Notes under the pieces: generated by a model
What the model was told of the DNA's origin: nothing
The model's input: the letters and a program-made list of their open reading frames with translations, nothing else
Databases searched by the model: none
Position numbers and translations under genes: made by a program
Shown: in pieces, positions 23,719-34,030 of the stretch
How positions within the stretch are numbered: the first letter of the stretch is position 1
Layout of the letters: the number at the start of each line of letters is the position of its first letter
DNA from: Chamaecrista fasciculata
Lineage: Eukaryota > Streptophyta > Magnoliopsida > Fabales > Fabaceae
Reading direction: 5' to 3'
Assembly: GCA_003254925.1 (NCBI GenBank)
Contig: QANZ01050724.1
Location: 52,841 to 116,840, forward strand
Length of the DNA: 64,000 bases

Positions 23719-26613
23719 TCACAGGAAATGGTAATCACACTTCTTATACTTGTCATCATAGGCAGGAGTTGTCATGAACCTAACGAGTGGGGAGTCATAT
23801 GAAGGATCCAAGGTTAGTTGGTAATTCCTCCACCAAGCCATATAGCTGCTCTCTTTCAAGAAAATCTCAGGCGACACCGCATAATTCTTAAGCTGCCCAT
23901 AAACATACTCCTCAAACTCCTTCAATTTCTGCTTGGGATTTGCCTTCAAGTCAAGAAGAGCCTCCTCCACATGTGCCCAAAAACATGAATCAAACGTCAA
24001 AATGGACTCCACATTCACATTCTGCTTGCTTTTTGAATCAGGATTGTTTTTCTCCTCTTGAAGCCACTTCTCTAACTGCTTATAATGCTCTGATCTCCCA
24101 TCACGCACATAATTCCTGTGTCCATCTTTGTAGTACTGAGCAATCTCTAAGGGCTCCACCATTCTCCGGTAGTTTGTGCCCGCGTAAAGCCAGCGAGTGC
24201 GAAAAGAAGCACCTTCCTTTTGAGGCTTCATTTCAGCTTCTGCCACCATGTCTTTCCAGTAATTGCTGAGGATTTTGATGAACATGACCACGTCTTGGTC
24301 ACTTGGGAATTGGTCAATCTTGTAACTGTCGTAGTAGCCTCTGTTTTGGCTCTTTGAGATCTTTTTGTACCATTCCAATTGGGCCATGAATACCTTCACG
24401 TCGTTCAGCTTCTTCGCCGGGTCAAATACCTTCCTCTTCCTTAGAATGTATACCATTTCCTTCTTCTCTATGTCCAACTTCTGTTGCCATATATCCAATT
24501 TATTTCAGAACCCAACAAGATATATATGACAACATTAGCTTCAGTTTGTTTCATTACAAAACCCAACAAAAATAATACATATATTTTAAAGCAAAGAAAC
24601 CCTTTTTATGTTTACTTCCACCATGGTTGGTTTCTATTGTCGCCATATAAAAAATGGAACTAAAAATATTGACTAAAATCTCATTTTGATTCCTCTTTGT
24701 ATTCTCTTTTTTTTTTTTCTCAATTCAATCCCTCTTAAATTTTTCTTTTAAATTTGGTCCCGCATAGTTTATTTTATCATCAATGTTAATCTCTTTATCT
24801 AAGTTTCCACTAAATTAACGAGGTAACAATACTAATTAAAGATGTAGCATTATTTGTTAGTAACAGGACATATTTATTGTCACATAAATACATTTTTATA
24901 GCCGTTAGAAGTAGTTCTCTATATTTTTGAGAATTCAAAAAAAAAATTTATATTTTTTACAAATTTGTTTTGTTAATACGAAAATATTATTTATTTACAT
25001 ACTAATTAAAATATTATATTATATATTTAATCAATAATTCACTAATTAATTAAATATTTGATAGAACAAATTGATAAGAAAAATGTGGAATATTAAACTT
25101 TAAAAAACAAAATCTATGGAAGACTAAATTAGAAAAACACTAACATGGGAGGGAGCAAAGTAAAATTTTAATTTTCTCAAACAAAAGGAGAGAAACATAG
25201 AGAGGTAAAAAACGTACCTGAACATGTGCCAATCCGAGAGCCGAGAGCTGCAAAGTGAGACATGATTGTAGCGCATTAGAACGAGAGACGTTAGCAGCAG
25301 CAGCAGAGGAGTCCTTGGAAATCGCCAAACGCTGCAGATTTTGCACAAGGCCTCCATAATCACTATTGGGCTGCCCTTGATTTATATGACTCATTGCCTT
25401 CAAAAGTGTGGAAATAGAGTCAGGATTTTCAAAGCAAGCACAGCCATGATCATAACACAAGAGGAATGTCCCAAATGGCTTGTAGGAAGAAGTGAAGGAT
25501 GAAGGAAGTGGGTCAGAGTGAGAGGCCACGTGTAAGAAGCAAGAGTTCCAAATGGAGCTTCGAGATATGGCTTGTTGAAGGCTTTGGTCTGCAATAAGAG
25601 GTGAACCAAAAGTGATGCAAAGTGGGTTTTTCTTGCCTGACCCTACGCTGTCTAATAGCCATAGTGTGAACAAAGAAGCTATTGATCCTCCAAAACCGTG
25701 CCCAGTAACAATCAATGGCTTTGACAGATCAATCTGTATTCATCAATTTATGTGGTCACGACAAAAGAGATTAACAGGTATTCATAAAGAGATTAATTTA
25801 CATAATTACAAGAGTAGTTATAAATTTTTTAGAAAAGTCAAGAACTATGCGGCGCCCATTTAATGTAGAAACTAAATATCATTTTCTTTTCTTTCCTATA
25901 TTAATCAGTTCTAAACAAATAGGCAATAGCTACATAACAAATTTAAGTATAAAGGACCAAAACTTAAACATCTACAAAGTCTAGAGACTAATTTAAGAAA
26001 CTTAAAATTACAGGGACTAACTTCAAATTTTAGATAAAATATAAGGACTAAATAATTAATTTTCCCAAAAAGTAAAGTCAACGTGCACAATAAACTCCAC
26101 AGGTCCATACCGATCCACACATGACACAATCAATAAATCATAATCATCTAGTTCAAGATCAATGCTTTTTCTTCAAGTACCTGAGATTTCAGTTCTTCAA
26201 GCTTCGAAAGATAGTCACTGAAGATGGAAATGGCGGATTTATCGACGGATAAGGTGGGGATGCTTTTGGTACACAGAAACTGGAAGGGTTTGAGCATGGG
26301 GTCCGAAGAAGAAATCAAAGTTGAAAGAGCATCGTTTTGGGCAGACGAAAACGCTATGATCGTCAAATCTGAGTGTTGTTGAATTTTCCAGCATAGCCTC
26401 TCCTTCGAATTGGTAACATCCGAGATAGCTTTCCATGAACGCAAGAGCAAACCAGAGCTAGCAACCAGATTTGCAGACTCCAATCCGCTACTAAATCTGC
26501 AAACCAAAGAGCTAACAATTAATTAACCAGATAGACGTGTGGTGAAGAGAAAGGGGGAAATTGTTAATAGTATAGGTCTTTTTTACTTACAGTTTAGGTT
26601 GGTTTTGGGTCAT
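23719..26613 (-). CDS. SAG101: SAG101, EDS1-family immune signalling protein
   Basis: SAG101 pairs with EDS1 and, with NRG1-type helper NLRs, relays TIR-NLR immune signals in dicots. Four minus-strand exons (26591-26613, 26181-26496, 25218-25733, 23719-24480) encode 538 residues, the size of Arabidopsis SAG101. Residues 1-285 are the lipase-like fold; LIVTGHGFGGSIASLFTLWL and PLCITFGSPLI mark it. The usual GxSxG nucleophile is absent: Gly stands where the Ser would be, near residue 126, as expected for non-catalytic SAG101. Residues 286-538 are the EP domain, with MAQLEWYKKISKSQNRGYYD, GTNYRRMVEPLEIAQYY, ILTFDSCFWAHVEEAL and VSPEIFLKESSYMAWW. The last two segments separate SAG101 from EDS1 and PAD4. 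The ATG is set by the first tiny exon MTQNQPKL, whose donor (ct/gtaagt) joins in frame to FSSGLESANLVAS. Introns 2 and 3 contain decayed MITE sequence. Confidence 0.93.
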
Positions 26614-28544
26614 CTTGAATATTGTTTGAGATAGTGGAAGATTTAACTTGGAAAGAGGAATGAGCTCGTGAGGAAGAAGAATGTTTGTGGGGTTGATTTA
26701 TAATCAGCAATCACAAGATTATTTGGAGAGAGGAAATTTCACGGGAAAGTTAGTGGAAATGGGATGGAGATAAAAATGAAGATGAAGGTGAAGGTGAAGA
26801 AATGTTTAAGTCAATACGCGTCCCTCAAAGTCTTCCTAGGCTACTTTCGGCTCTGTGTGCAAATATATATTAAAAAAGAATTAGTACAGTAAACTCAAAT
26901 TTAAAAAGAATAAGGCCTACCTAACCTGCTGTGTGTTTGGCGCCCACCTTGTTATTGTCTTAAAAATATGGTATTTAATTGCCAGTAGTTTTACCTTGTC
27001 TATCAATATATTATTATAAACTCCTCCTAGAATACATACCCTCGATTTTCAGGGCATAAAAAAAAAAATACTCACCATTTTCGTTATATTTAAATTTAAA
27101 ATGAGATAAGTATTATTCATTTAATTAATCAAGACAACTAATTATTATTTTCGATATTTAATTTGACTTTGTTCATTAATGACTTAAATTAATTAAAACA
27201 TACTAATAAAAAGTAACCATAATATAATCTAGACTTGTATCATTTGAATTTGAAAAAATATATACATTTATACTGAGAAATTGGGAACCAAATGTAACTA
27301 ATTATAAAAATATGTAAGATCATTTAAAATAAATAAAATATTTAGGAAATTAGGACCAATTCAAAATTATTCTATATTTTATGGATCAATTTGAGTATTG
27401 GGTCATTTGTTAATGAGTCTAAATTTAAAGAGAAAATTAATAATTTAGTCCTTGAAAGATCACTAAGTTAATAACTTTGTCCTTAAAAGATTGAATTACA
27501 AAATTTAATCTCTAAAAGATTAAAACAATATACTATTTAGTCCTTGAAAGATTAGAAAAATATACCATTTAATCCATAAAAATAAGTAATAAATATATTA
27601 CTTTAATCTTTCAGGAATTAAATAGCGTATTTCAATTTTTCAGAGACCGAATTGTTAACTCAGTAATCTTTTAGGGACCAAATTATTAATTTACTTAAAT
27701 TTTTAAAATATTGTTTGTGTAAGGCAAATTAATTTTCTTATGTTTCATGATAGCTTATTAGAAGTGAATTATAATGAACTATCCTTAGTTCTTAAACAAA
27801 TGAATGGAAAGTCTTTTATCAGTATCCGGAAGAAATCAAACACTCCAAATTGGCAAATTTTGCGTGTCCTGATAGTCATTTTTTTACTATAAATCAAAGG
27901 CCAGGAGTTAAAGGTAAGAAAAATGTTTAAATTTCCATGATGGAATGGAACAATTTTAATCGGAAAATGATTTTCTTAATATGAAATGTCCTCACTGCAA
28001 TTTTTTTAAGAGGCTCTGATTTATAATTTATTGAAGTGTCTCATACAATTAAATAATTTGTCTTAGAAGATAGGTGCTTGCAAAAACATTTTCGGCATTT
28101 ATTTTTATTTATTTATTATACTTAAAATATTTTTAAAACGTAAGAAAATTCTGTCACATTCTGTTACTAACATGCATGATAACCTAAGATGGGGGATAAA
28201 AACAGATAAAAAGAAAAAATAAATTTTACAACTTAGTATAAAGTTAAATTTTTCGTTACAATTTTCTACTATTTGGCTTATTAATTTACTCTCCTCTTCA
28301 GAATCAAATACGGCTCTTTAGCCTTAATCTAATTTCGTAAGGTTTTTGACATTTTATATATCAAGTTATTCATTTGCTTTTTTATTTTTTTAATGTGGTG
28401 TTAGCAGCTCTATCTTGTATATTTTTCTAACTCAAATTACCTCTTTTTCTTAGTCACTTAATCTACTCTTTAGCTTATTTGCTTTGGTTTTTGTTAGCCG
28501 GTTATTTTCTCTCTTAAATTGCCCATTTCAGTTTGTTATGGGCA
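26614..28544. other. SAG101 upstream region and AT-rich spacer
   Basis: A possible TATA sequence (attataaatc on the minus strand, about 26695-26704) lies some 85 bp upstream of the SAG101 ATG. Further out there is only AT-rich DNA and one small MITE (27433-27694). No exon is recognised. Confidence 0.45.
27433..27694. repeat. Compact MITE (about 262 bp)
   Basis: The left end reads aattaataatttagtccttg and aaagatcactaagttaata. The right end is its complement (actcagtaatcttttaggg, accaaattattaattta). Inner copies of tagtccttgaaagatta are also present. It is a non-coding inverted-repeat element of the same style as those in the GASA intron (32730-33010) and at 40150-40390. Confidence 0.65.
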
Positions 28545-28785
28545 TAGGACTGATTCCCCTTTTTACTGCAGAAACTTTGTAATCTGAATTTTCTTTTTTT
28601 TTTTTAATCTGAATTTTCTTTTCTTTTAGGGACCAATCTGTTGTTGCCACCTGTGCACTCCTTTTCAAGTAAAATATCTGTTTCATTTAGTGGAGAGCAT
28701 GTGTCAAGCATGTGCAAGGTTTTTTTTTAGGAAAGGAATGCATATAAAAGAGAAAGTTTTGGATTAGAGAGTCTGATTCACTCAT
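28545..28785 (+). repeat. Dispersed repeat split by the LINE, left part
   Basis: It contains atgggcataggactgattcc, ttttagggaccaatctgttg and gcaaggttttttttt. These are the same landmarks in the same order as the minus strand of 16890-17260. The matching sequence resumes at 31412 after the LINE, so this older repeat was present before the LINE inserted. Confidence 0.65.
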
Positions 28786-28801
28786 ATTGTAGTAGCTAAA
28801 G
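28786..28801 (+). repeat. LINE target-site duplication, left copy
   Basis: The 16-bp sequence attgtagtagctaaag is repeated exactly at 31396-31411, on the other side of the LINE. Exact length is uncertain by one or two A residues because the right copy abuts the A-tail. Confidence 0.85.
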
Positions 28802-31395
28802 TCCAGAGATCCCAAAGTCCAAAGATCCCTCTTCCATTTCTCATTTCCGGCCTATTGGTTTATGCAACACCATTTATAAAATCATCGCTAAAATCCTGGT
28901 CAACCGAATGCAACCTTTCATTGGCCAGTGGATATCACCTAATCAGAACGGCTTCATTAAAGGGAGGCAAATTGCAGATAATATCACCCTTGTCAGTGAA
29001 CTCATGCAGTATATCCAAAAGGCAAAAAAGAGCAAATCTCACTAGTGTGCCTTAAAGTTGGATCTGTCCAAAGCGTATGATAAAATAGGCTGGAATTTCA
29101 TCACAGCAGTTCTGAACAAAATGAATTTTCCCCCATCCTTTGTAAATATGATCAACCAGTGTATCTCCACGGTTAGCTACACTCTGTTGCTTAATGGCCA
29201 CAAGGTAAATTCCTTCTCTGCTCAGCGAGGTCTTCGACAAGGGGATCCTCTCTCTCCCTTCCTTTTTATCATTGCAGCAAACACTATGTCCGCTCTTCTT
29301 CTTAAAGCTGAAAAGGAAAAGAAGATCCAAGGTATTCGGTTCGCCAACAGGGGACCGACGATCTCTCACCTAATGTATGCTGATGACATCATTCTTTTCT
29401 TTAAAGCCAACCAGGAGTCTTGCCATCACATTTCAACTATCCTTGACCTCTATTGCGGTTTGGCGGGGCAGGAGATTAACAAAGAAATATATCTCGTGGT
29501 TTTTAGTCCAAATACTCCGCGTCATTTCAGGAAATTTATGGCAAATACCTTGAAGGTCAAGCAAGCCAATCAATTGGGGAAATACCTTGGCACCTATGTT
29601 GACGGGAAGAATCACATTAAGAGAAACGCCACAGACCTCGTTGACCGTTTTTAGCACAGGCTTCAAGGTTGGAAAGGCTAATCTTTTGTCTCAAGCTGGC
29701 AGGTCGGTTTTAATCCAAGCTGTGCTCCAGGCGGACCCGATTTATAAACTTTCTGTTTTCCAAATTGCAAAGAAAGATATTCAAAGAATGGAATCTGCCA
29801 TGGTGGATTTCTTTTGGAGATATAAAGCAGAAGGAAAGCGAATGCACCTTGCTAACAAGCGGAGGCTTTTTACACCGAAATGTCTCGGTGGCATGGGCTT
29901 TAGACATCTCTCAGTGGTTAATGAATCACTCCTCGCCAAACATGGTTGGAACTGGATTACGTCTCCTTCTTCTCTCTCAAGTTCTTGGTTCCTGCATAAA
30001 TACAAGAAACCGAATACGGAATTCCAATTCCGCAAAACGACCCAGGATTCCTGGGTCTGGAGAGGTATTCGTAATTCTCTTCCTATCATTGAAAATTGTT
30101 TATCCTGGCAGGTTGGTTCTGGCGCTGATATTGACATCACTAGCAAGTATTGGATTTTTCCTTGGGATGGGGACCCCGGCACTTACAAAGTCCAAGACCT
30201 CCTAGAGAATCGTGAATGGAATCACATCAAGTTGGAGGAACTCTACCCCTGGCATGAGATCATTCAAATCAAATCTATCATCATTCCGGCTACACAACAA
30301 CCGGACTGCCTATTATGGGGGGGAGCGCGCACAGGGCGCTATACTCCTTCCAGCGGGTACAAAAAGCTCATTCAGGAAAGAGGATTGAATGTGATGTCAC
30401 CCCACAACATCCGATGGGGCCGGTTTTGGAAACTCACTTTGCCTAAGAAAATCCTCCTCTTTGTGTGGAAGCTCATCAATAATGCTCTCCCAGTGGGGGA
30501 CATTCTCAGAGCGCATCATCTTAACAACAATATCACTTGTGTTTTCTGTCAAGATGAGACTGAGACTATTGACCATCTGTTCATGCATTGTCATTTTGCT
30601 AGAGCTGTTTGGTTCGGATCCCCCCTTAGTTTCATCTTCATGCAAGATCAGACCATGACTCTCGGCCAGTGGATAACTTCCTTCTGTAATGATTGGCTTC
30701 ATGGTGATGAACACAAGCTCTTCATCATCTCATGGTTCTTCGTCACTCTTCACAAAATCTGGGAAACAAGAAATAAGGTTTATTGGCAAGGGGCAACAGC
30801 CCACCCTATGCACCTCATTCAATCAGTCCAAGGTGCCCTTGCCTTTTACAGATCTTCCACTACTGACAAAAACATGGATAATCAGACCAACCAGCTAGGT
30901 CACCATCACACTCCTTCTGAGATCAATCTTTCTCGGTCATTGCTTGGAACGTTTTCTTTCACTATGCTGCTCTCCTCCTCTGACCGGAATAATTGCAGAT
31001 TCATTACCACCGTCCTGTGCCAAGGAGGAAATTGCATTTTTGTTGCAGGTAAAAGAACTACAAAGTCCCTCCCAAAGACAATCGAGATCCTTCTCATGTG
31101 TAGAGAAGCAGTGATCAAATTACAGGAATACTTAGCTGGGAACTTCGCACTTGCCTTTTCTCACAAGCATTTGGTACACAGATTCAACCACAGTGGTACT
31201 ACAACCGACGAAAGCATTCTCATTAAAGACATCAAGATTCTCCTTTCTCATACAGATTGGAAATCTTGTCATGCCCCGGCAGCGCTATCCAAGGAGCTTT
31301 TTAGTTGGTTTCCCAATTCCTGCTTTATTAGGGATAGGTTTTATGTTTTGTTCTCTGATCTTCCTATTTAACTGTTTTCTGATGTACCAAAAAAA
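28802..31395 (+). mobile_element. 5'-truncated L1-type LINE retrotransposon
   Basis: This 2.6-kb insertion is bounded by a perfect 16-bp target-site duplication and ends in a short A-tail after gatgtacc. It begins inside the reverse-transcriptase region; the ORF1 and endonuclease parts are missing, as is usual for 5'-truncated LINEs. It has interrupted the dispersed repeat of 28545-28785 and 31412-31530. Its G+C content is visibly higher than that of its surroundings. The sharp duplication suggests a fairly recent insertion. Confidence 0.93.
28848..31371 (+). pseudogene. LINE reverse transcriptase / zf-RVT ORF2, broken
   Basis: The frame opens with FRPIGLCNTIYKIIAKILVN and runs to a TAG at 29043. 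It then continues with LKLDLSKAYDKIGWNFI, RGLRQGDPLSPFLF and the catalytic HLMYADDIILFF. Near 29655 a frameshift occurs, followed by a second shift near 29682. From there the open frame continues with LLSQAGRSVLIQAVLQ to the stop at 31369-31371. The C-terminal part has the zf-RVT zinc-binding segment (FWKLTLPKKILLFVWKLI, CVFCQDETETIDHLFMHCHF) and an RNase H-like tail. One in-frame stop and the two shifts mean this copy cannot make an active enzyme. The fingers and palm subdomains are otherwise well preserved. Confidence 0.9.
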
Positions 31396-31411
31396 ATTGT
31401 AGTAGCTAAAG
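31396..31411 (+). repeat. LINE target-site duplication, right copy
   Basis: This is an exact copy of 28786-28801, placed directly after the A-tail of the LINE. Confidence 0.85.
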
Positions 31412-31530
31412 CACGGAGCTCGTGAGCAGCTCGTTTTGAAAGACCCAATCCGCCATTTGTTCATTCTCTGCTCAGGTTTGCTAGTTTTCTTCCTTCTTTT
31501 AGCTTTAATCTCGTTTTAATTATGAAGATT
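31412..31530 (+). repeat. Dispersed repeat split by the LINE, right part
   Basis: The sequence contains gagcagctcgttttgaaaga and acccaatccgccatttgttc. It matches the minus strand of about 16925-17015 and continues the repeat interrupted at 28801. Confidence 0.65.
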
Positions 31531-32398
31531 AGATGTCCAGCTTTTAATAAATCCAAAAATCCCTGGTTTTCCTTTCCCTTTTAATTTTCAGCTTTTTATT
31601 TTTTTAATTAATTTTTAATACATATTTCTCTACTTCTTTTGGACCACCGGAACAACATTTCACACCATAAAGTCTTATGTCCCAAAAAAAAAATAGAGCT
31701 GTAAACTTCAGCGAAGGTCACTTCAAACAACAGCATTTTAAATAAATATTCAAGCTAAAATAAATAAATAAAATATAGGTCAAAACTTTATTTAGATCAT
31801 CAAATTATTAGGTAAATTTTGTTCAGTTCCTCAAACTTTTTTTTACATTTTAATCTTTAAATTTTTTCATTTATTTCACTATTAATATAAAATTTAATTC
31901 TATCTGATTTTTATTGTGAATTCTGACTTAAATAACAGAGATGGATTACTTTTTTAATATATGTTATAATAAGTGAGTTAATAGATAAAAAAAAAATTCA
32001 TTATTCTTATTCATAAATTAAAGATTAATTTTTTGTCTAAATTTTTTTTTCTCTATACTCATTCTTCAAACACATAAAAAAGTCATCCAACTCATATATC
32101 CAAATTAGAAAAAAAAACAGCAAAAACTAAACAAATTTATGTTTTAAAATAAATATGAAAATTTAAAAATCAAAACAAAAGAAAAAAAAAACTTGAAGAT
32201 TACAATGAAATTGATCTTATGATCGGGGTACTAAAATGAAATTGTGACCTAGAACATAAACAGATTGATGCATTGAATCTCAAGTGATATAATGGAGCAA
32301 TCTCTATGGGTTTGTGATGCATTGAACTGAATCTCAAGTGATATTTTGTGAAGACATAGGATCCAAGTCCTAAGATTGAAAGGTGGTTTGAAAGTTAA
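31531..32398. other. Spacer between LINE locus and GASA gene
   Basis: It is AT-rich and carries a MITE at 31776-32250. The last 150 bp are 3' flank of the GASA gene. No other exon is seen. Confidence 0.5.
31776..32250. repeat. MITE of about 475 bp
   Basis: It begins aggtcaaaactttatttaga and ends with the complementary type (actaaaatgaaattgtgacct). Its interior tgttataataagtgagttaa is shared with the element at 60494-61006 and the decayed copy near 5690. Confidence 0.55.
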
Positions 32399-33504
32399 TT
32401 AAGGACACTTGGATCTGTTGCCACGAGTGAGCATATCAGTATAGCATTTGCCACATACTTCGCGGTTGCCATAAGTGCCTGGTGGAACACATTTGCAGCG
32501 ATCACAGCAAGTCAAGCATGCTCTCACACAAATGTTCTTCCTTGAGTGCAATTTGCATCTCGAGTTACATAATGGAATGCAATCTGCCCATTCAAACGTA
32601 AATACGTAATATTAAAAAGAAAGAGCTATGTTATATTATAATTTAAATTAAAAACATCAGGTAAAATAATAATACTTTAACAAATCAAGTTAAAATATCA
32701 AGAGAAAAGTTATTATTTGAATCTTCAATGAATAAATCAGTTTTCGAATAATTAAAATATACTACTCAGTCCTTGAATTATTGCAATCGTTAACAATTTA
32801 ATTTTTTAGGAAAAAAAAATATAAATTTAAAAACCAAATAGTATATAAATTCAATACAAATTTAAAAACCAAAAAATATGAAATTAGTTTAAATTTTAGT
32901 AACCAAATAGTTACTATTGACCGAATAGTTGATAATTAAAATATTTTAAAGACTAAATCATATATTTTGATTATTCAAGAACTAATTAGTTAACTTGATA
33001 TAAATTCAAGTAGTATGTTCTCTAAAAAATTAAAAATATATAATCATCTAAAAATCAATTAAACGAATGAATTAAAACTATCTAAATGGATCTGTTTTGG
33101 TTATTACCTTGCTTTGATCTGACAATGGGAGCTGCAGGTGGAGCAGGCGCCGGAGGAATCGCCGGTGGCTTCAATGGTGACGGAGTTGGCGGCTTCGTCA
33201 CTTGTTTCAGAGGAGGAGATGTCACCACAGGCGGCGGCGTCTCCGGTGACACTGTACGTTTTACGGTGTTCACCTTAAGTTCCTCCCATTCATATGAAGA
33301 AACCTGCATATATATATATTTGGAAAACACAGCGGATATTAATTACCAATATATGCACTAATTACATCAAGTGGATAATATTTCTTACTAAATGAAGTAA
33401 CTTGATCAATTTATGTTTTTGAATTTGTAGAAAGCAAAGCATACCTTTGTAGCTAGCAGGAGAAAAACGGAGAGAAGAAGAACACTAAAGTTGGTGGAAG
33501 GCAT
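32399..33504 (-). CDS. Proline-rich GASA/Snakin peptide (GASA14-like)
   Basis: This is a secreted cysteine-rich peptide of the gibberellin-regulated GASA/Snakin family. Three minus-strand exons (33445-33504, 33108-33303, 32399-32583) encode 146 residues. Residues 1-18 or so are a signal peptide (MPSTNFSVLLLSVFLLLATK). A proline-rich linker follows, containing PPTPSPLKPPAIPPAPAPPA. The C-terminal GASA domain of about 60 residues has all 12 cysteines, from CIPLCNSRCKLHSRKNIC through CLTCCDRCKC to the family ending GNRSKCP. The long proline-rich spacer is the layout of Arabidopsis GASA14 rather than short snakins, suggesting a cell-wall-associated form involved in growth and redox or stress response. 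Intron 1 (33304-33444) and intron 2 (32584-33107) are GT-AG; intron 2 carries MITE debris. It is single in this window. Confidence 0.93.
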
Positions 33505-33599
33505 TGTGTAGAGTAGAGCAGAGCAAAACCCAGAAACACTGGAAAGAGAAGGGAAGACGTCAATGTTGATTATTGATTGAAGCAACACCAGAGCTCAAG

Positions 33600-33607
33600 T
33601 TTAAATA
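33600..33607 (-). promoter_or_regulatory. Possible TATA box of the GASA gene
   Basis: On the minus strand the sequence tatttaaa lies about 95 bp upstream of the ATG at 33504. Position and motif fit a core promoter; nothing else supports it. Confidence 0.45.
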
Positions 33608-33649
33608 GAGGATGGATGCATATTATATTCTAGAAATTTCAACACTAAG

Positions 33650-34030
33650 GGTACGTTTGGATGGGGTTATGAGTTAAAGGAGAAAGGAGGGAGGATGTAA
33701 TAAAGAAGAGGTAAAGAATTTGTATTATAAACAAAATTTTTAGTAAATGGTGTTTGGAAAAATGAGACATAAATGAGGAATTATGATGTGAAATTATTTT
33801 AAAGGGTATGTAATAATTGTGGTAGGTAGAAATTATTGTATTGGTATTTTAAAGTTGTAAAGAGATGAAAATGATAAAAATAAATGAGGATAAATGAGTG
33901 TTATTTTAGTGTTTGTTTTGTGTTAGTAAAGTGGTATGATAAATGATTGCCTCGAAATTTATGTTAAAGGAGAAGTTAATAAAGGAAATTTTTGTAGCTG
34001 TATGGTAAATGAGGATGAAGGTGTGAATGT
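33650..34030 (+). repeat. MITE-like element, copy 2
   Basis: It begins gggtacgtttggatggggtt, a start typical of hAT-like miniature elements. It carries the block gtgaaattat, aaagggtatgtaat, attgtggtaggtagaaat that is also found on the minus strand of 1-440. It lies about 145 bp upstream of the GASA start codon and might contribute to its promoter. Confidence 0.6.

Noticed and set aside
29052..29369. Antisense frames within the LINE and within the CHX and H+-ATPase exons
   Set aside because: They are shadows of the coding strand; the sense frames carry clear family motifs.
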